Shown here piece by piece: positions 1-8,757 of a DNA stretch of 43,018 nt; position 1 is the first letter of the stretch; the number at the start of each line of letters is the position of its first letter. The position numbers were made by a program, and so were the translations under genes. The notes below the pieces were generated by a model. That model saw nothing but the letters and a program-made list of their open reading frames with translations. It ran no database searches and had not been told where the DNA came from. This DNA comes from Halorubrum halophilum (GTDB taxonomy: Archaea > Halobacteriota > Halobacteria > Halobacteriales > Haloferacaceae). The stretch is taken from positions 1 to 43,018 of the forward strand of contig NZ_BBJP01000032.1 of assembly GCF_000739595.1 (NCBI RefSeq), in the 5' to 3' direction.

Positions 1-204
1 CTCCTCCAATATGTCTACGACCACGCGCACAACGCCAGAATCGACGATAACCGCTACAATCAGCGCTCAATGACTGAAACCGTGAACTCTGCTGTCAAGC
101 GCTCGCTCGGCTTCGCCGTGCGAGCGCGGTCATGGTTCCGTGAGTTCCGCGAAATCGCGCTGATGTGTGTCGTCTATAACATCAAACGCTTCGTCAAACA
201 GTGA
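1..204 (+). CDS. DDE transposase, C-terminal fragment
   Basis: This frame is open from the first base and encodes the last 67 residues of a transposase. It contains an YNQRSMTETVNSAVKR stretch and ends in VYNIKRFVKQ, a pattern I associate with the C-terminal end of IS4/IS5-type DDE transposases in haloarchaea, where the last catalytic Glu lies in a helix near a conserved Arg/Lys. The N-terminus lies outside the window, so I cannot tell whether the whole gene is intact. It would cut and join the ends of the IS element that carries it. Confidence 0.6.
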   Translation, partial: LLQYVYDHAHNARIDDNRYNQRSMTETVNSAVKRSLGFAVRARSWFREFREIALMCVVYNIKRFVKQ

Positions 205-238
205 ATCCCTCCGCCTTACAGCGATTCAACACAGCCGT
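1..238 (+). mobile_element. 3' end of an ISH insertion sequence
   Basis: The element enters from outside the window. It holds the last part of a transposase gene followed by about 34 nt of terminal sequence that ends near GATTCAACACAGCC. On the other side of that point the sequence becomes the coding region of a parA gene read on the minus strand, so the IS sits inside parA. The exact last base of the element is inferred from where ParA homology resumes; the other terminal repeat lies outside the window. Confidence 0.6.
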
Positions 239-394
239 GTCAACCCCAAGTAGGCGGCTCAGGTCGCCGTCCTGTGGATCAAGGGGAACCACGAGTACAT
301 CGAGACCCGCTCGCTGGTGAGCGATAGCCGCATTCGCTGCAAGCGAGGTCTTGCCGACGCCCCCTGCTTCACTGTATACCGTGTACGCAAGCAT
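239..394 (-). pseudogene. parA: ParA/Soj-type partition ATPase, truncated by an IS
   Basis: The first about 52 residues are a recognisable ParA-family N-terminus: a deviant Walker A motif (AGGVGKTSLAANAA) followed by the A' region LVVPLDPQDGDLSRLLGV. ParA ATPases move plasmids or chromosomes by ATP-dependent binding to DNA and to a centromere-bound partner. Homology stops after GVD; a further 13 codons come from the IS end before a stop at 194. The rest of the ATPase domain is lost, so the gene cannot work as it stands. The start at 394 fits the beginning of the family and lies next to the TCTTAG repeat cluster. Confidence 0.7.
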
Positions 395-410
395 ATGAGT
401 ATGATTAGGC

Positions 411-560
411 TCTTAGTTAATGAAGGTACGTCAGACACTTATCTATGTGTCTTAGATGTCTGAGCCAGGAATCTAAGACAGATAAGATAGTTGCCTTAGA
501 AATTTATCTTACTTCTTCGTCTTAACTGTCTTAGAAACTAAGATTAGGTATGTATCTTAG
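411..560. repeat. Cluster of TCTTAG repeats upstream of parA
   Basis: Six exact copies of TCTTAG or its complement lie in 150 bp: 411-416, 450-455, 529-534 and 555-560 on the plus strand, 473-478 and 538-543 on the minus strand. Near copies are at 494-500 (CCTTAGA) and 520-525 (TCTTAA). Several extend to GTCTTAG. The stretch is AT-rich and lies directly upstream of parA. Repeat arrays in this position commonly serve as a centromere (parS/parC) or as the operator of the partition operon; that role is inferred here. Confidence 0.6.
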
Positions 561-598
561 ATATCCACGTGAGATAGCGAAGAATGTCATAATACACT

Positions 599-1852
599 TC
601 ATCTCTCACCTTCAAACACGTTAGCCAGCTGCTCGCGCATGACACCCTGGCGGGCGCGGCGAGCCTGCTCCTCGCTCAGATACTTGTCGACGACAACGGC
701 AGCCGATGAGCTTCCCTGATCAGCAGCCATCTGGGCAACCTGTTCTTGAAGATCCTGCATAGCGTCCTGATACGCGTTGTACCAGTAACGTCGACAGGCG
801 TGCGGCGTCGGTCGCTCGCCCTGGAGCGTCACCCCGGCTGCCTCGACGAGCCGCGCGAACCGGTTATTCACCGTTCCCGGTGCGATATGCCCTGATTTAG
901 CCGCGTTCGAGGGGAACAGATAGCCGTTCCAACCGGATGCATCGAATGCCTCGACGCGATTGAGGTAGTCCTCGACGCCGTACAGCAGTTGCACAGACGA
1001 CGGGCCGTTCTTCCGATTGTCAAACTCGATCCGCGGTGGCTCGGCGTTTGGAATGAGCTGTGAGACGTGCAGTGCCGCGACCTCCCCTCGACGGAGCCCC
1101 CACGCGCCCAGCGCGACCACGAGAAGTCGATCCTCCCCGTCGTCACACACGGCGAGTATCTCGCGTAGCTGGTCGGGGCGCAGAGCCGGTTTTGTCTCGC
1201 CGCCCTCTGTGTCGGTGTTCCACCCACCGAACGACGTAGCGACCGTCGCGGCCGGGTTGTACGTCCCGATCGCTCGGTTCTGGAGCCACACGTACCAGTC
1301 GTTCACGTCGTAGTGGTGTTTTGCCTTTGAGTCGTTGCTTGCAAGTTCGTCATCGAACACGTCGAACACAGAGAGTACGCGCTCAATCTCCTTGGGTTGC
1401 AGGTCGCGGTCGCCGACGCGATCGACGAGCGGGGCCTCCCCGTGGAGGGCTTCGTACTCGCGGGCATACCGCGCGAGTCGCGTGCGCTTCGATCGGATCG
1501 TACTGTCAGCGAGGTTCTGCCGGCGCTGTCGGTCGCGAAGGTAGGTCTCGAAGCGCTCGATCGTCTCTTCGTCGCTGATCCCCCACTCGTACCCCGTGGT
1601 TCCGTCGTCCTCACCGGCGTCGACGCCGACCTCCTCGACGATGAATTGCTTGAGCGTGAGGTCGTGATGCTCTCGGAGGGTATACGCGATCCCGCTGTAG
1701 CCGTGGTCTGCCAGCCACTCGTACGAGGGCCGGTCCGTCGCGGGGCTCATCCCTGCGCGGTACATCTCGTCGGCAATCTCCGTCTCGTAGAACTCTACGA
1801 GCTCGTCGAGCGACATTCGACTCCAGTTGATTGTCTCACCCACGCAAATCAC
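599..1852 (-). CDS. Tyrosine recombinase / integrase
   Basis: A 417-residue site-specific recombinase that breaks and rejoins DNA through a phosphotyrosine. The N-terminal half contains a SAM-like core-binding region (about residues 95-205, with the segment DSTIRSKRTRLARYAREY). The catalytic half shows the first Arg in GLRRGEVAAL (about 254-255), the HxxR box HACRR (His351, Arg354) and a candidate nucleophile Tyr391 in VVVDKYLSEEQ. A second possible start is Met13 (1816). It reads toward parA with a 200-bp repeat-rich gap. Such integrases are common on haloarchaeal plasmids, proviruses and islands, and it could have brought in or resolved this replicon. Its attachment site was not found. Confidence 0.85.
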   Translation of the reverse strand: MICVGETINWSRMSLDELVEFYETEIADEMYRAGMSPATDRPSYEWLADHGYSGIAYTLREHHDLTLKQFIVEEVGVDAGEDDGTTGYEWGISDEETIERFETYLRDRQRRQNLADSTIRSKRTRLARYAREYEALHGEAPLVDRVGDRDLQPKEIERVLSVFDVFDDELASNDSKAKHHYDVNDWYVWLQNRAIGTYNPAATVATSFGGWNTDTEGGETKPALRPDQLREILAVCDDGEDRLLVVALGAWGLRRGEVAALHVSQLIPNAEPPRIEFDNRKNGPSSVQLLYGVEDYLNRVEAFDASGWNGYLFPSNAAKSGHIAPGTVNNRFARLVEAAGVTLQGERPTPHACRRYWYNAYQDAMQDLQEQVAQMAADQGSSSAAVVVDKYLSEEQARRARQGVMREQLANVFEGER

Positions 1853-2252
1853 CGGGTGGAAGCCCGGAATCTCGGGGGTGCGCCGATTTTAAGACTGCCA
1901 TTTTCGACAGCTAGACCTTATCCACCAACTTCTTAACACTTCTGCTGACTGCATTGTCTCGTACAGACAAAGTAAATTAGCAATATATGGGCGATGCCCC
2001 GCATATACAAATGTACTGTATATCGCTATACAAAATTTTCCAGCTGACGATCCACCGTTTCGGAGGATGGCCAGAAATAGACTGTTTCCAGGATTGAAGG
2101 ACCTGAAGAAAGATTCTCAAACGGTTCACTTACTGGCAGTCTGAGATCTCTAAGAAGATCTGGAGAGTAAACGGCAAAACGACCGAAAATGTGCCTGAAG
2201 TGACGGCGTTGCCACTCATCGCCGCCACGAAAATCTGGATCTCAGCTAACCA
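1853..2252. other. Gene-free stretch between integrase and transposase remnant
   Basis: About 400 bp with no convincing reading frame. It contains an AT-rich part with an imperfect inverted repeat near 1985-2010 (ATATGGGC then GCCC and CATAT). The right part should contain the end of the transposase-bearing element that follows, but I could not define a terminal repeat. Confidence 0.4.
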
Positions 2253-3340
2253 CTACCCGTACGGGAGAAGTGCCGACGAGACCAGCTCCGTTGTCTCTCC
2301 GGCTGTCAGAACTGGAGGGCGATCGAAAACTCCGTCCTCGATCCCACCGACTTCTGCCTTCAATAGGAAATCCGTCATCCGCCAAATATTGTGTAATAAC
2401 GCCCCGAACACGAAGTAGAACAACCGAACGCGGTAGTCCTTGGAGGATGTCTTAGCGAGGAACTCGTGTTTGATCGATTTGTATTCACTCTCAATCTGCC
2501 AGCGCGAGCTGTATCTCCGACTGAGCGACTTTGCCTCAGCTGGACCGACGTTTACGTTCGTTGCGAACACACTTGTCCCATCGCTGTTCTTTGCTGGAAC
2601 GTACAGGAATCGCATCGAGTGGGAGCCATTCTTGAGATGGACACTGCTCTTCTCAACAGCGACCTCCTGCCCGTCGTCATTCATTCGTTCAATGGCCTCC
2701 TTTTCAGGCGCATTGACTCGCGTCGGGATAAGATAATCCACATTCAGGTTCGACAGTGTCTGAAAGACATGTTTTGAATCGAACTCCGCGTCACAGAGGA
2801 CCATCTCGATATCGACGTGTTCTTTCGCTCGTCGAACAAGCCGTCGCACAGTACGATGTATCTGATTCGACGGGTTCTCATCCCACTCGGAACTCTCACG
2901 GACCGGCTCAACCGCCAGAACGAGCGGGATGTTCTGCCCGATGATCGAGAGGGTTGCGAATTTGAATGCTCGACCGTCTCTGTCCTTGGTCCCGCTGACC
3001 ATCGGCATTCCTTCGACCTCTCCGTAGTAGGGAATAGTCGTGATATCGATTGCCGCGGTGACCGGCCTTCGAAAGGATGCTTCCGAGGCGATCACGGAGA
3101 GCAAGCGATCCGTTGTCTCGTTGAATCCGTTCACGAGTTCTTCGGGATCGAACTGCTTGACGGCGCGGAGGTGGGTATCACCATGGGGCTGTACTCTTCG
3201 CCATGGCGATATTGGAAGCGAGTCGCTCCCTGCGCAGTTCCACAGTGGACCATCCCCATGAACGTCTGTAGCTCAAAGAATTGTGTGTCCTCGTACGAGG
3301 CGTTCGACGCCCGACCAGAGTCGAAGTGCGCAAAAAATCC
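2253..3340 (-). pseudogene. ISH-type transposase, 5'-truncated and frameshifted
   Basis: The main open frame (2253-3134, GTG start) is the catalytic part of a DDE transposase: DITTIPYYG carries the first Asp, CDAEFD the second, and the Tyr/Arg/Glu region is RYSSRWQIESEYKSIKHEF. In-frame sequence before the GTG continues the protein (HGDTHLRAVKQFDPEEL), and a second frame further upstream supplies FDSGRASNASYEDTQFF and GMVHCGTAQGATRF, so one base has been lost near 3185-3189. The N-terminus is missing: at about 3340 the sequence passes straight into a permease gene. The element is therefore dead and was joined to its neighbour by deletion or recombination. Confidence 0.75.
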
Positions 3341-4148
3341 CCGCGTTCGCAGTGCTGATCAAGGCGAGCATTACAGCGACTACGACGGCCGCCACGCCGA
3401 TCGTGGGGAGCGCGTTACTGGCCGCGACCTGCATCGGCGTCTCCGTGTCGGTGAGTGCCGCCTCGTCTGCGACTCCGACCAGCACGGTGACAATCGCGAC
3501 GTAGATGCCAGCGGTGATAATAAGCGAGCCGAGGATGCCCAGGGAGATTTCGATCCGGATTCTCTACCTCTTCGGCCACGGAGGCAATCTTGGTAACGCC
3601 AGCGTACGAGACGAACACAACCCCGGTAGCACCGAGAATTGCCTCAAGTCCACTGTCGAAGAATCCCGCAAAGCGGGCACGTTCAACGCTTGGCGCCCCG
3701 ACAACGATGAACCAGACCATCATGGCTAACATGACCGCGACGATGCCGATCTGCATCCGACCAGTCTGTTTCGCGTCGACGATGTTCAAAACGATCAGTA
3801 AGGCTGCGACCGTCAGCGCGACTGGTGTCACCGGCAGATCGAACAACAACACCAGATACGGTGCACCACCAACCAGCGCCAGCGCTCCCTTGAACGTCAG
3901 CGAAAAGCATGTCCCGACACCGGCGATCGTGCCGAACAACGGGCCCATCGCTCGCTCAATGTATAGATAGGTCTCTTCAGCTTCGGGCATCGCTGTCGCC
4001 ATCTCGGATTTGCTCAGCGCCGCCGGCAACACCAACACGCCTGCAAGGAAGTACGCGCAAATACGACCGCGAGACCGGCCATTCCCATGGCTAACCCCGG
4101 CAGAATGAAGATCCCGCTGCCGACCATCGCCCCGAGGCGACTCACTCT
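3341..4148 (-). pseudogene. APC-family amino acid permease, multiply broken
   Basis: Three frames together give a haloarchaeal amino acid/polyamine permease. The first (from about 4145) has SRLGAMVGSGIFILPGLAMG, the conserved TM1 motif. The second (4038 to about 3555) has several membrane segments ending in VENPDRNLP. The third continues with LGILGSLIITAGIYVAIV and ALISTANAGI. Frameshifts lie near 4058 and 3553. The normal start is missing because the reading frame begins directly after the iclR stop, and the 3' end is cut at about 3340 where transposase sequence takes over. No functional product is expected. Substrate unknown; the family moves amino acids or polyamines through the cytoplasmic membrane. 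Confidence 0.8.
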
Positions 4149-4901
4149 CTACAGATACGAGAGGTTCACTTGTAACTCACCGGAGATCCCTCGCAGCAGG
4201 TCAGTCAATTTGTTCGCGTCCTGCTCGTCGGCTAGTCGGTTGTTCGGTCCCGAAATGCTGATCGCACCGTGAACGGTGCCAGTGTTATCAAGGAGCGGTA
4301 CACCAATCCCGGTGACTCCCTCAATGAAACTGTTGGTATCGTAGGCGACTCCTTCGTCTCGAACGCTCACTAGTTTCGACTCAAACTCCTCTCGGTCGTG
4401 TCCGCTTGGGAGCGGATACTCGTACCCGTCGAGAATCTCCGCTCGACGATCAGCGGGAAGGTTCGCGAGTATCGCTATCCCGGCAGCGAGTTGATACAAT
4501 TCGAGATGAAGTCCGATGCGTGCGTTCGTCTGAATAGCCCGATTCCCGGCTGATTTCGCCATAAACACCGCCATTCCGTTTTCCTCGACAGTCCACCACG
4601 CCTTCTCATTTGTCTCTTCGGCCACTTGATCGAGTTTGGGAACAATTTCGTCATATATCCCCCGCGTCTCACGAACTTTGCTCCCGATATCGAGGAACTG
4701 TAAGCTCAACCGATACGCTTTCGAACGATCCTGCACGACATACCCGTGTTCTCCGAGCGTCGAAAGGTGCGCGTGGACTGTACTCTTCGGTATGCCCGTC
4801 TCCGCTGCGAGTTCGCTCACGCCTAAACTTCCGTGTTGTTTGAGCGTCTCGATCAGTAAAATGAGTTTATTTCCAGCCCCGATCGTGTTATCCATATACA
4901 C
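4149..4901 (-). CDS. IclR-family transcriptional regulator
   Basis: A 250-residue protein with an N-terminal winged helix-turn-helix (about residues 27-56, GVSELAAETGIPKSTVHAHL) and a C-terminal IclR effector-binding domain (about 75-248, ending in the typical GAISISGPNNRL region). IclR proteins bind a small organic acid or CoA-pathway metabolite and repress or activate catabolic genes. Met3 (4895) is an alternative start. It lies between the ruined permease, which follows it on the same strand, and the PAA genes beyond an 820-bp gap. It could control either; position at the edge of the PAA island makes that the more attractive guess, but there is no direct evidence. Confidence 0.85.
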   Translation of the reverse strand: MYMDNTIGAGNKLILLIETLKQHGSLGVSELAAETGIPKSTVHAHLSTLGEHGYVVQDRSKAYRLSLQFLDIGSKVRETRGIYDEIVPKLDQVAEETNEKAWWTVEENGMAVFMAKSAGNRAIQTNARIGLHLELYQLAAGIAILANLPADRRAEILDGYEYPLPSGHDREEFESKLVSVRDEGVAYDTNSFIEGVTGIGVPLLDNTGTVHGAISISGPNNRLADEQDANKLTDLLRGISGELQVNLSYL

Positions 4902-5721
4902 TATTTCCCACGAACGTTCATAATTGTGTTCATCATAGCTGAACAGATCACGGGAGGGAGTCGCACGTGTCGATAAAATATGTAAGAAAGAAGTATAATA
5001 TATTTACCTGTGTATTTAAATAGTAATACTAGATATACGTACTATTTTGGTTTATTTGTGTTATTCGCACAGAAATAGCTATGATTCAGAAATATATTAG
5101 TTAATCTCTATAATATATGTGGAATAATACTAATACAGAAATAGATATTTTGACAAATAGTCTATTACATAATTTTAATTGTATATTGGTTTGCGGGAGA
5201 GTTCAGAACTGAACGCCCCACACGACCTACCGTAGCGATAATTTGCCATCCGTAGTCCTGTTCATTACAGTCGTACGTCTGTAATTTGGTAAGAGTGATC
5301 CGACGGAGACGACGAGATCGGGCGACACTACCGATGTATTCGATACTATTGAACAACAGGTGCTACGGTACGCTGAGGAGCCATGTACTCGAAGCCCCCA
5401 AATAACGGGTGAAGACCTGATAACACGTGTTTGTCCTGTGGCCCGCTATACTTCGCGTGTGATCACGACAGGTATAAACAGGGGATGCAGGGCGTCTTCC
5501 CGTGTGATTTCTTGTTTCAACACACACAGCTTTGAGTTCGACGATGCTGAACAGTGATGTGTCCCACATCCCCGAAAATCAGCAGACACCGGTCGAAAAA
5601 TCCGACATATCTCGGTGGAGAGGCCCGTCTCAGCCTGAAAAGTGCGAAATCACTCACCGGGAGACCGCGCTGGTACCGCCGAGCGTCAGTTCTACCTTGG
5701 TGAACGATGTCATGCCATTAG
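4902..5721. other. AT-rich gene-free region
   Basis: About 820 bp without a supported gene. 4970-5170 is strikingly AT-rich for this genome, with many short A/T runs. 5170-5720 is more balanced. A short minus frame ending at 5446 (about 35 codons) reads plausibly (LKQEITREDALHPLF) but has no recognised homologue or clear start, so it is not called. The AT-rich part may hold the iclR promoter or mark old mobile DNA. Confidence 0.5.
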
Positions 5722-6540
5722 TTATTGTCCGCTCCATTCCGGATCGCGATCTTGGAAGAACGCGTCGATACCCTCATTCTTGTCCTCCGTGTCAAACAGC
5801 TGTGCGAACAGCTCCGCCTCGTACTCGATCCCAGAGCGGAGATCCATCTGCGACGCTGCTTTCACCGAGGTCTTCGCCATGCGGAGGGCGAGGGGGCTCT
5901 TTTGTGCTATCGATGTCGCGAGATCGGTCACGCGCTCATCGAACGTCTCGTCGTCATGGACTTCTTCAACGAGACCGATATCGACCGCCTCTTTCGCATC
6001 GATCAGTTCGCCGGAAAGGATCAGTTTCATGGCCTGACCCTCTCCGACGAGTCTCGGGAGCCGTTGCGTCCCGCCACCGCCGGGAATGATCCCGAGATTG
6101 ATCTCCGGCTGTCCGATCTTCGCTCTTTCGTGAGCGATCCGGATGTCACACGCCTGGATAAGCTCACAACCACCACCTAACGCGTGGCCGTTGATCCGTG
6201 CGATCACCGGCACAGAACAGTCCGCGACACGCTCGTACACCCGCGGTCGTTCGCTTACTTCCCGCTGTTCGATCGAGTTTCGCTCCCGGAGCTCGGTGAG
6301 GTCCGCGCCAGCGACAAACGCGTTGCCGTCGGGATCGCCGGTTACGACGACTGCTCGAACGTCGCTTTCTTCGACGGCGACCATCGTCGTTTTGAGTTCC
6401 TCTCGAAGCTGCGCGTTGAGTGCGTTTCTCGCATCCGGGCGAGAGAGTTCGATCGTCGCGACGTGTTCTGCACGCTCGCCGATCGAGATGGAAACGGTTT
6501 CACAATCGGCGACGGCCTCACTGAGCCCCATCCCGGCCAC
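5722..6540 (-). CDS. paaF: Enoyl-CoA hydratase (PaaF-like crotonase)
   Basis: A 272-residue crotonase. Crotonases of this type add water to 2,3-dehydroadipyl-CoA or other enoyl-CoAs. The oxyanion-hole segments AFVAGADLTEL and GHALGGGCE are present, and both catalytic glutamates are seen: Glu126 (GGGCELIQA) and Glu146 (GQPEINLGIIPGGGG), which indicates a true hydratase and separates it from the PaaG-like protein at 24752. The start lies 23 nt inside the preceding dehydrogenase gene, so the two are translationally coupled and form a bicistronic beta-oxidation unit. Met4 (6531) is another possible start. The exact substrate is inferred from context; general short-chain enoyl-CoA hydratase is the alternative. 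Confidence 0.85.
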   Translation of the reverse strand: MAGMGLSEAVADCETVSISIGERAEHVATIELSRPDARNALNAQLREELKTTMVAVEESDVRAVVVTGDPDGNAFVAGADLTELRERNSIEQREVSERPRVYERVADCSVPVIARINGHALGGGCELIQACDIRIAHERAKIGQPEINLGIIPGGGGTQRLPRLVGEGQAMKLILSGELIDAKEAVDIGLVEEVHDDETFDERVTDLATSIAQKSPLALRMAKTSVKAASQMDLRSGIEYEAELFAQLFDTEDKNEGIDAFFQDRDPEWSGQ

Positions 6541-7417
6541 CCCCGGAGCCGCTTACCCCCACGACTTCACCGTCGTCCCAGACGTAGAATCCCTCTCCCG
6601 TTTTCTTCCCGAGTTTCCCCGCACGGACCTTCCGTTTCAGAACCTGTGGCGGTCGGAAGCGTTCCCCCAGCTCTTCACGGAGGTACTCGAGGATATCCAG
6701 CCGCACATCCAGTCCGACGACATCACCGAGCTCTATCGGTCCCATCGGATGGTTATACCCAAGTTCCATCGCGGTGTCGATATTGCGGGGATCTGCAACG
6801 CCCTCCCCCACCATACGCATCGCCTCGACACCGAGTGCGACACCGAGCCGAGATGAGGCGAATCCCGGCGAGTCAGCGACTGTGACGGGGGTCTTCTGGA
6901 TTCCCTCCACGAAGTCCGTTGCCGTGTCGATCGTTTCCTCGGTCGTCTGTTCGGCAACGACGACTTCAACGAGGTCCATAATATGAACCGGGTTGAAAAA
7001 GTGGAGTCCGATCGCCCGCTCGGGTCGATCGAGTGCGTTCGCGATTTGGGTCAGCGACAGCGACGAGGTATTCGAAGCGATGAGGCAGTCAGGGTCGACG
7101 TGTTCTTCGACGTCGGTCACCGTGTCGTGCTTGATCGGCAGTTCCTCCGGAACGGCCTCAACCACGAGATCGGCCCCGGTGACCGCTTCGGGTAGCGAGA
7201 TCGTTCCGGTGATTCGGCTTCTGGCTGACTCGGCCTCAGAGGGCGTCAACTTGTCCCGTTCAACTCCTCCATCGAGATTCGATTCGATGGCGTCGAGTCC
7301 CGCTTCAACGATCTCGGTCTCAAGGTCACGCAGTCGGACGTCGTGACCTCCCATCGCCGACACCTGTGCGATACCGTGTCCCATCGTTCCTGCACCAAGT
7401 ATTGCGACCTGCATCAT
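6518..7417 (-). CDS. paaH: 3-hydroxyacyl-CoA dehydrogenase (PaaH-like)
   Basis: A 299-residue NAD-dependent dehydrogenase. The N-terminal Rossmann fold begins with VAILGAGTMGHGIAQ, and the catalytic His lies in LHFFNPVHIMDLVEVV. The C-terminal 3HCDH domain holds NHPMGPIELGDVVGLDV and ends KTGEGFYVW. Length matches single-domain enzymes (about 280-300 residues). In PAA degradation this step oxidises 3-hydroxyadipyl-CoA to 3-oxoadipyl-CoA. It is transcribed away from the thiolase at 7512 from a shared 94-bp spacer and overlaps the following hydratase by 23 nt. Specificity for hydroxyadipyl-CoA rather than hydroxybutyryl-CoA is inferred from the neighbours. Confidence 0.9.
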   Translation of the reverse strand: MMQVAILGAGTMGHGIAQVSAMGGHDVRLRDLETEIVEAGLDAIESNLDGGVERDKLTPSEAESARSRITGTISLPEAVTGADLVVEAVPEELPIKHDTVTDVEEHVDPDCLIASNTSSLSLTQIANALDRPERAIGLHFFNPVHIMDLVEVVVAEQTTEETIDTATDFVEGIQKTPVTVADSPGFASSRLGVALGVEAMRMVGEGVADPRNIDTAMELGYNHPMGPIELGDVVGLDVRLDILEYLREELGERFRPPQVLKRKVRAGKLGKKTGEGFYVWDDGEVVGVSGSGGGRDGAQ

Positions 7418-7511
7418 TCGTCATGACCACGCGCAGACTCAAAAGGGTTTTCAGCCACCGGCTGCCCAACCGGTGATTTAATTACAGATACCTCGTAATC
7501 GCAGCGTGCTA
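7418..7511. promoter_or_regulatory. Divergent paaH/paaJ promoter with inverted repeat
   Basis: The 94-bp spacer separates two divergent genes. It contains a perfect inverted repeat, CACCGG (7456-7461) and CCGGTG (7470-7475), immediately before an AT element TTTAATTA (7478-7485). That TATA-like element is about 28 nt from the ATG at 7512, which fits a leaderless thiolase transcript. The inverted repeat sits where an archaeal regulator would block or aid TFB/TBP binding; no regulator can be assigned. Confidence 0.5.
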
Positions 7512-8654
7512 ATGGGTGTCTCTAGACAGCAGGCCGTTGTCATAGACGCCGTCCGAACTCCGATGGGGAAAAAAGACGGTGTGCTCGCGGAGGTGTTCCC
7601 GGAGGATCTTGTGACGGCGGTCCTCGACGAGCTAATCGATCGTACCGGCGTCGCCCCCGAAGAATGGGACGATTTCCGGCTCGGGTGTGCGAACCAGGAG
7701 GAAGAGCAGGGACGGAATCTCGCTCGACAGGTCTTACTCGCTGGGGGATATCCGGCGACGGTACCGGGGTCGACAACGACGCGGCTGTGCGGCTCATCGC
7801 TGACGACTCTCAACGATGCCGCCCGCGCGATAGAGGCCGGAGATGGCGAGGTCTACCCGGTGGCAGGCGTCGAACAGATGAGCCGTGTCCCATTCTCCGA
7901 CTGGCTCCACCCCGCGATTGAGTCGCGATACGATGCGGAACGGCTCCCGATGGGACAGACGGCCGAGACAATCGCCCGGAGACACGGTATCACTCGTGAC
8001 GCGCAGGACGAGTTCGCTCTCCGGTCGCACAATCGGGCGGCCGAGGCGGCACGATCCGGTCGGTTTGATAGCGAGATCGCTCCGGTGGAGACTCCCGCGG
8101 GAGCTGTTTCGACCGACGAGACGCCGCGCCCCGAGACGAGCCTCGATCAGTTGAACGACCTCCCGACGGTGTTCCGCGACGACGACGACGCGACGGTAAC
8201 CCCGGGGAATGCGTCTCCGTTAACGGACGGCGCGTCCGGGATGCTTGTTACGAGCGCTGAGTACGCGCGGAGGAACGACCTGGAGCCGATGGCCAAAATC
8301 ACGGCTCGGTCGGTCGAGGGGGTCGACCCGCGAGTGATGGGTCGAGGACCGATCCCCGCGACACGCACAGCGCTTGACGACGCGGGGCTCGATATCGACG
8401 ACATCGATCTGGTCGAGCTAAACGAGGCCTTCGCCGCACAGAGCGTTCACTGTCGGACCGAACTCGGGATCCCTGACGAGAAGCTGAACGTGAACGGCGG
8501 GGCGATCGCGTTGGGCCATCCCCTCGGCTGTTCGGGCGCACGGATATCCACGACACTCCTTCACGAACTCCGGCGGCGCGACGCCACTCGTGGTCTCGCG
8601 ACGATGTGTGTCGGATTCGGTCAGGGCGTCGCAACCGTGTTCGAACGGGCGTAA
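7512..8654 (+). CDS. paaJ: Acyl-CoA thiolase (PaaJ-like)
   Basis: A 380-residue degradative thiolase. Cys93 in [10 protein letters not shown] is the acylated nucleophile; [10 protein letters not shown] near residue 335 supplies the His and TMCVGFGQG the second Cys, where Phe replaces the more usual Gly of C-G-G-G-Q-G. In the PAA pathway such enzymes cleave 3-oxo-5,6-dehydrosuberyl-CoA and 3-oxoadipyl-CoA, giving acetyl-CoA and succinyl-CoA. The ATG at 7512 is preferred over the GTG six bases before it because the family starts close to [13 protein letters not shown] and the TATA spacing fits. It is divergent from paaH-paaF, completing a beta-oxidation set. Confidence 0.87.
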   Translation: MGVSRQQAVVIDAVRTPMGKKDGVLAEVFPEDLVTAVLDELIDRTGVAPEEWDDFRLGCANQEEEQGRNLARQVLLAGGYPATVPGSTTTRLCGSSLTTLNDAARAIEAGDGEVYPVAGVEQMSRVPFSDWLHPAIESRYDAERLPMGQTAETIARRHGITRDAQDEFALRSHNRAAEAARSGRFDSEIAPVETPAGAVSTDETPRPETSLDQLNDLPTVFRDDDDATVTPGNASPLTDGASGMLVTSAEYARRNDLEPMAKITARSVEGVDPRVMGRGPIPATRTALDDAGLDIDDIDLVELNEAFAAQSVHCRTELGIPDEKLNVNGGAIALGHPLGCSGARISTTLLHELRRRDATRGLATMCVGFGQGVATVFERA

Positions 8655-8757
8655 CTCTCACCGAAGGCGTCGAAAAAGCGGACGGTCATCCCTCCGTACA
8701 ATTGCGTGAACGGAGGAGGCGCCATTCCCTGTCCGTGAACAAAAAGCGGAACGCCCC

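Noticed and set aside
411-560. Possible CRISPR array
   Set aside because: The repeat unit is 6-7 nt, irregularly spaced and on both strands, unlike CRISPR repeats and spacers.
2817-3596. 259-codon plus frame across the transposase/permease junction
   Set aside because: It runs over two unrelated pseudogenes on the opposite strand and shows no domain of its own.
5363-5569. 68-codon minus frame before the paaF-like gene
   Set aside because: No recognisable domain. A different frame on the same strand looks a little more coding-like near 5446-5546, but it is short and has no clear start.
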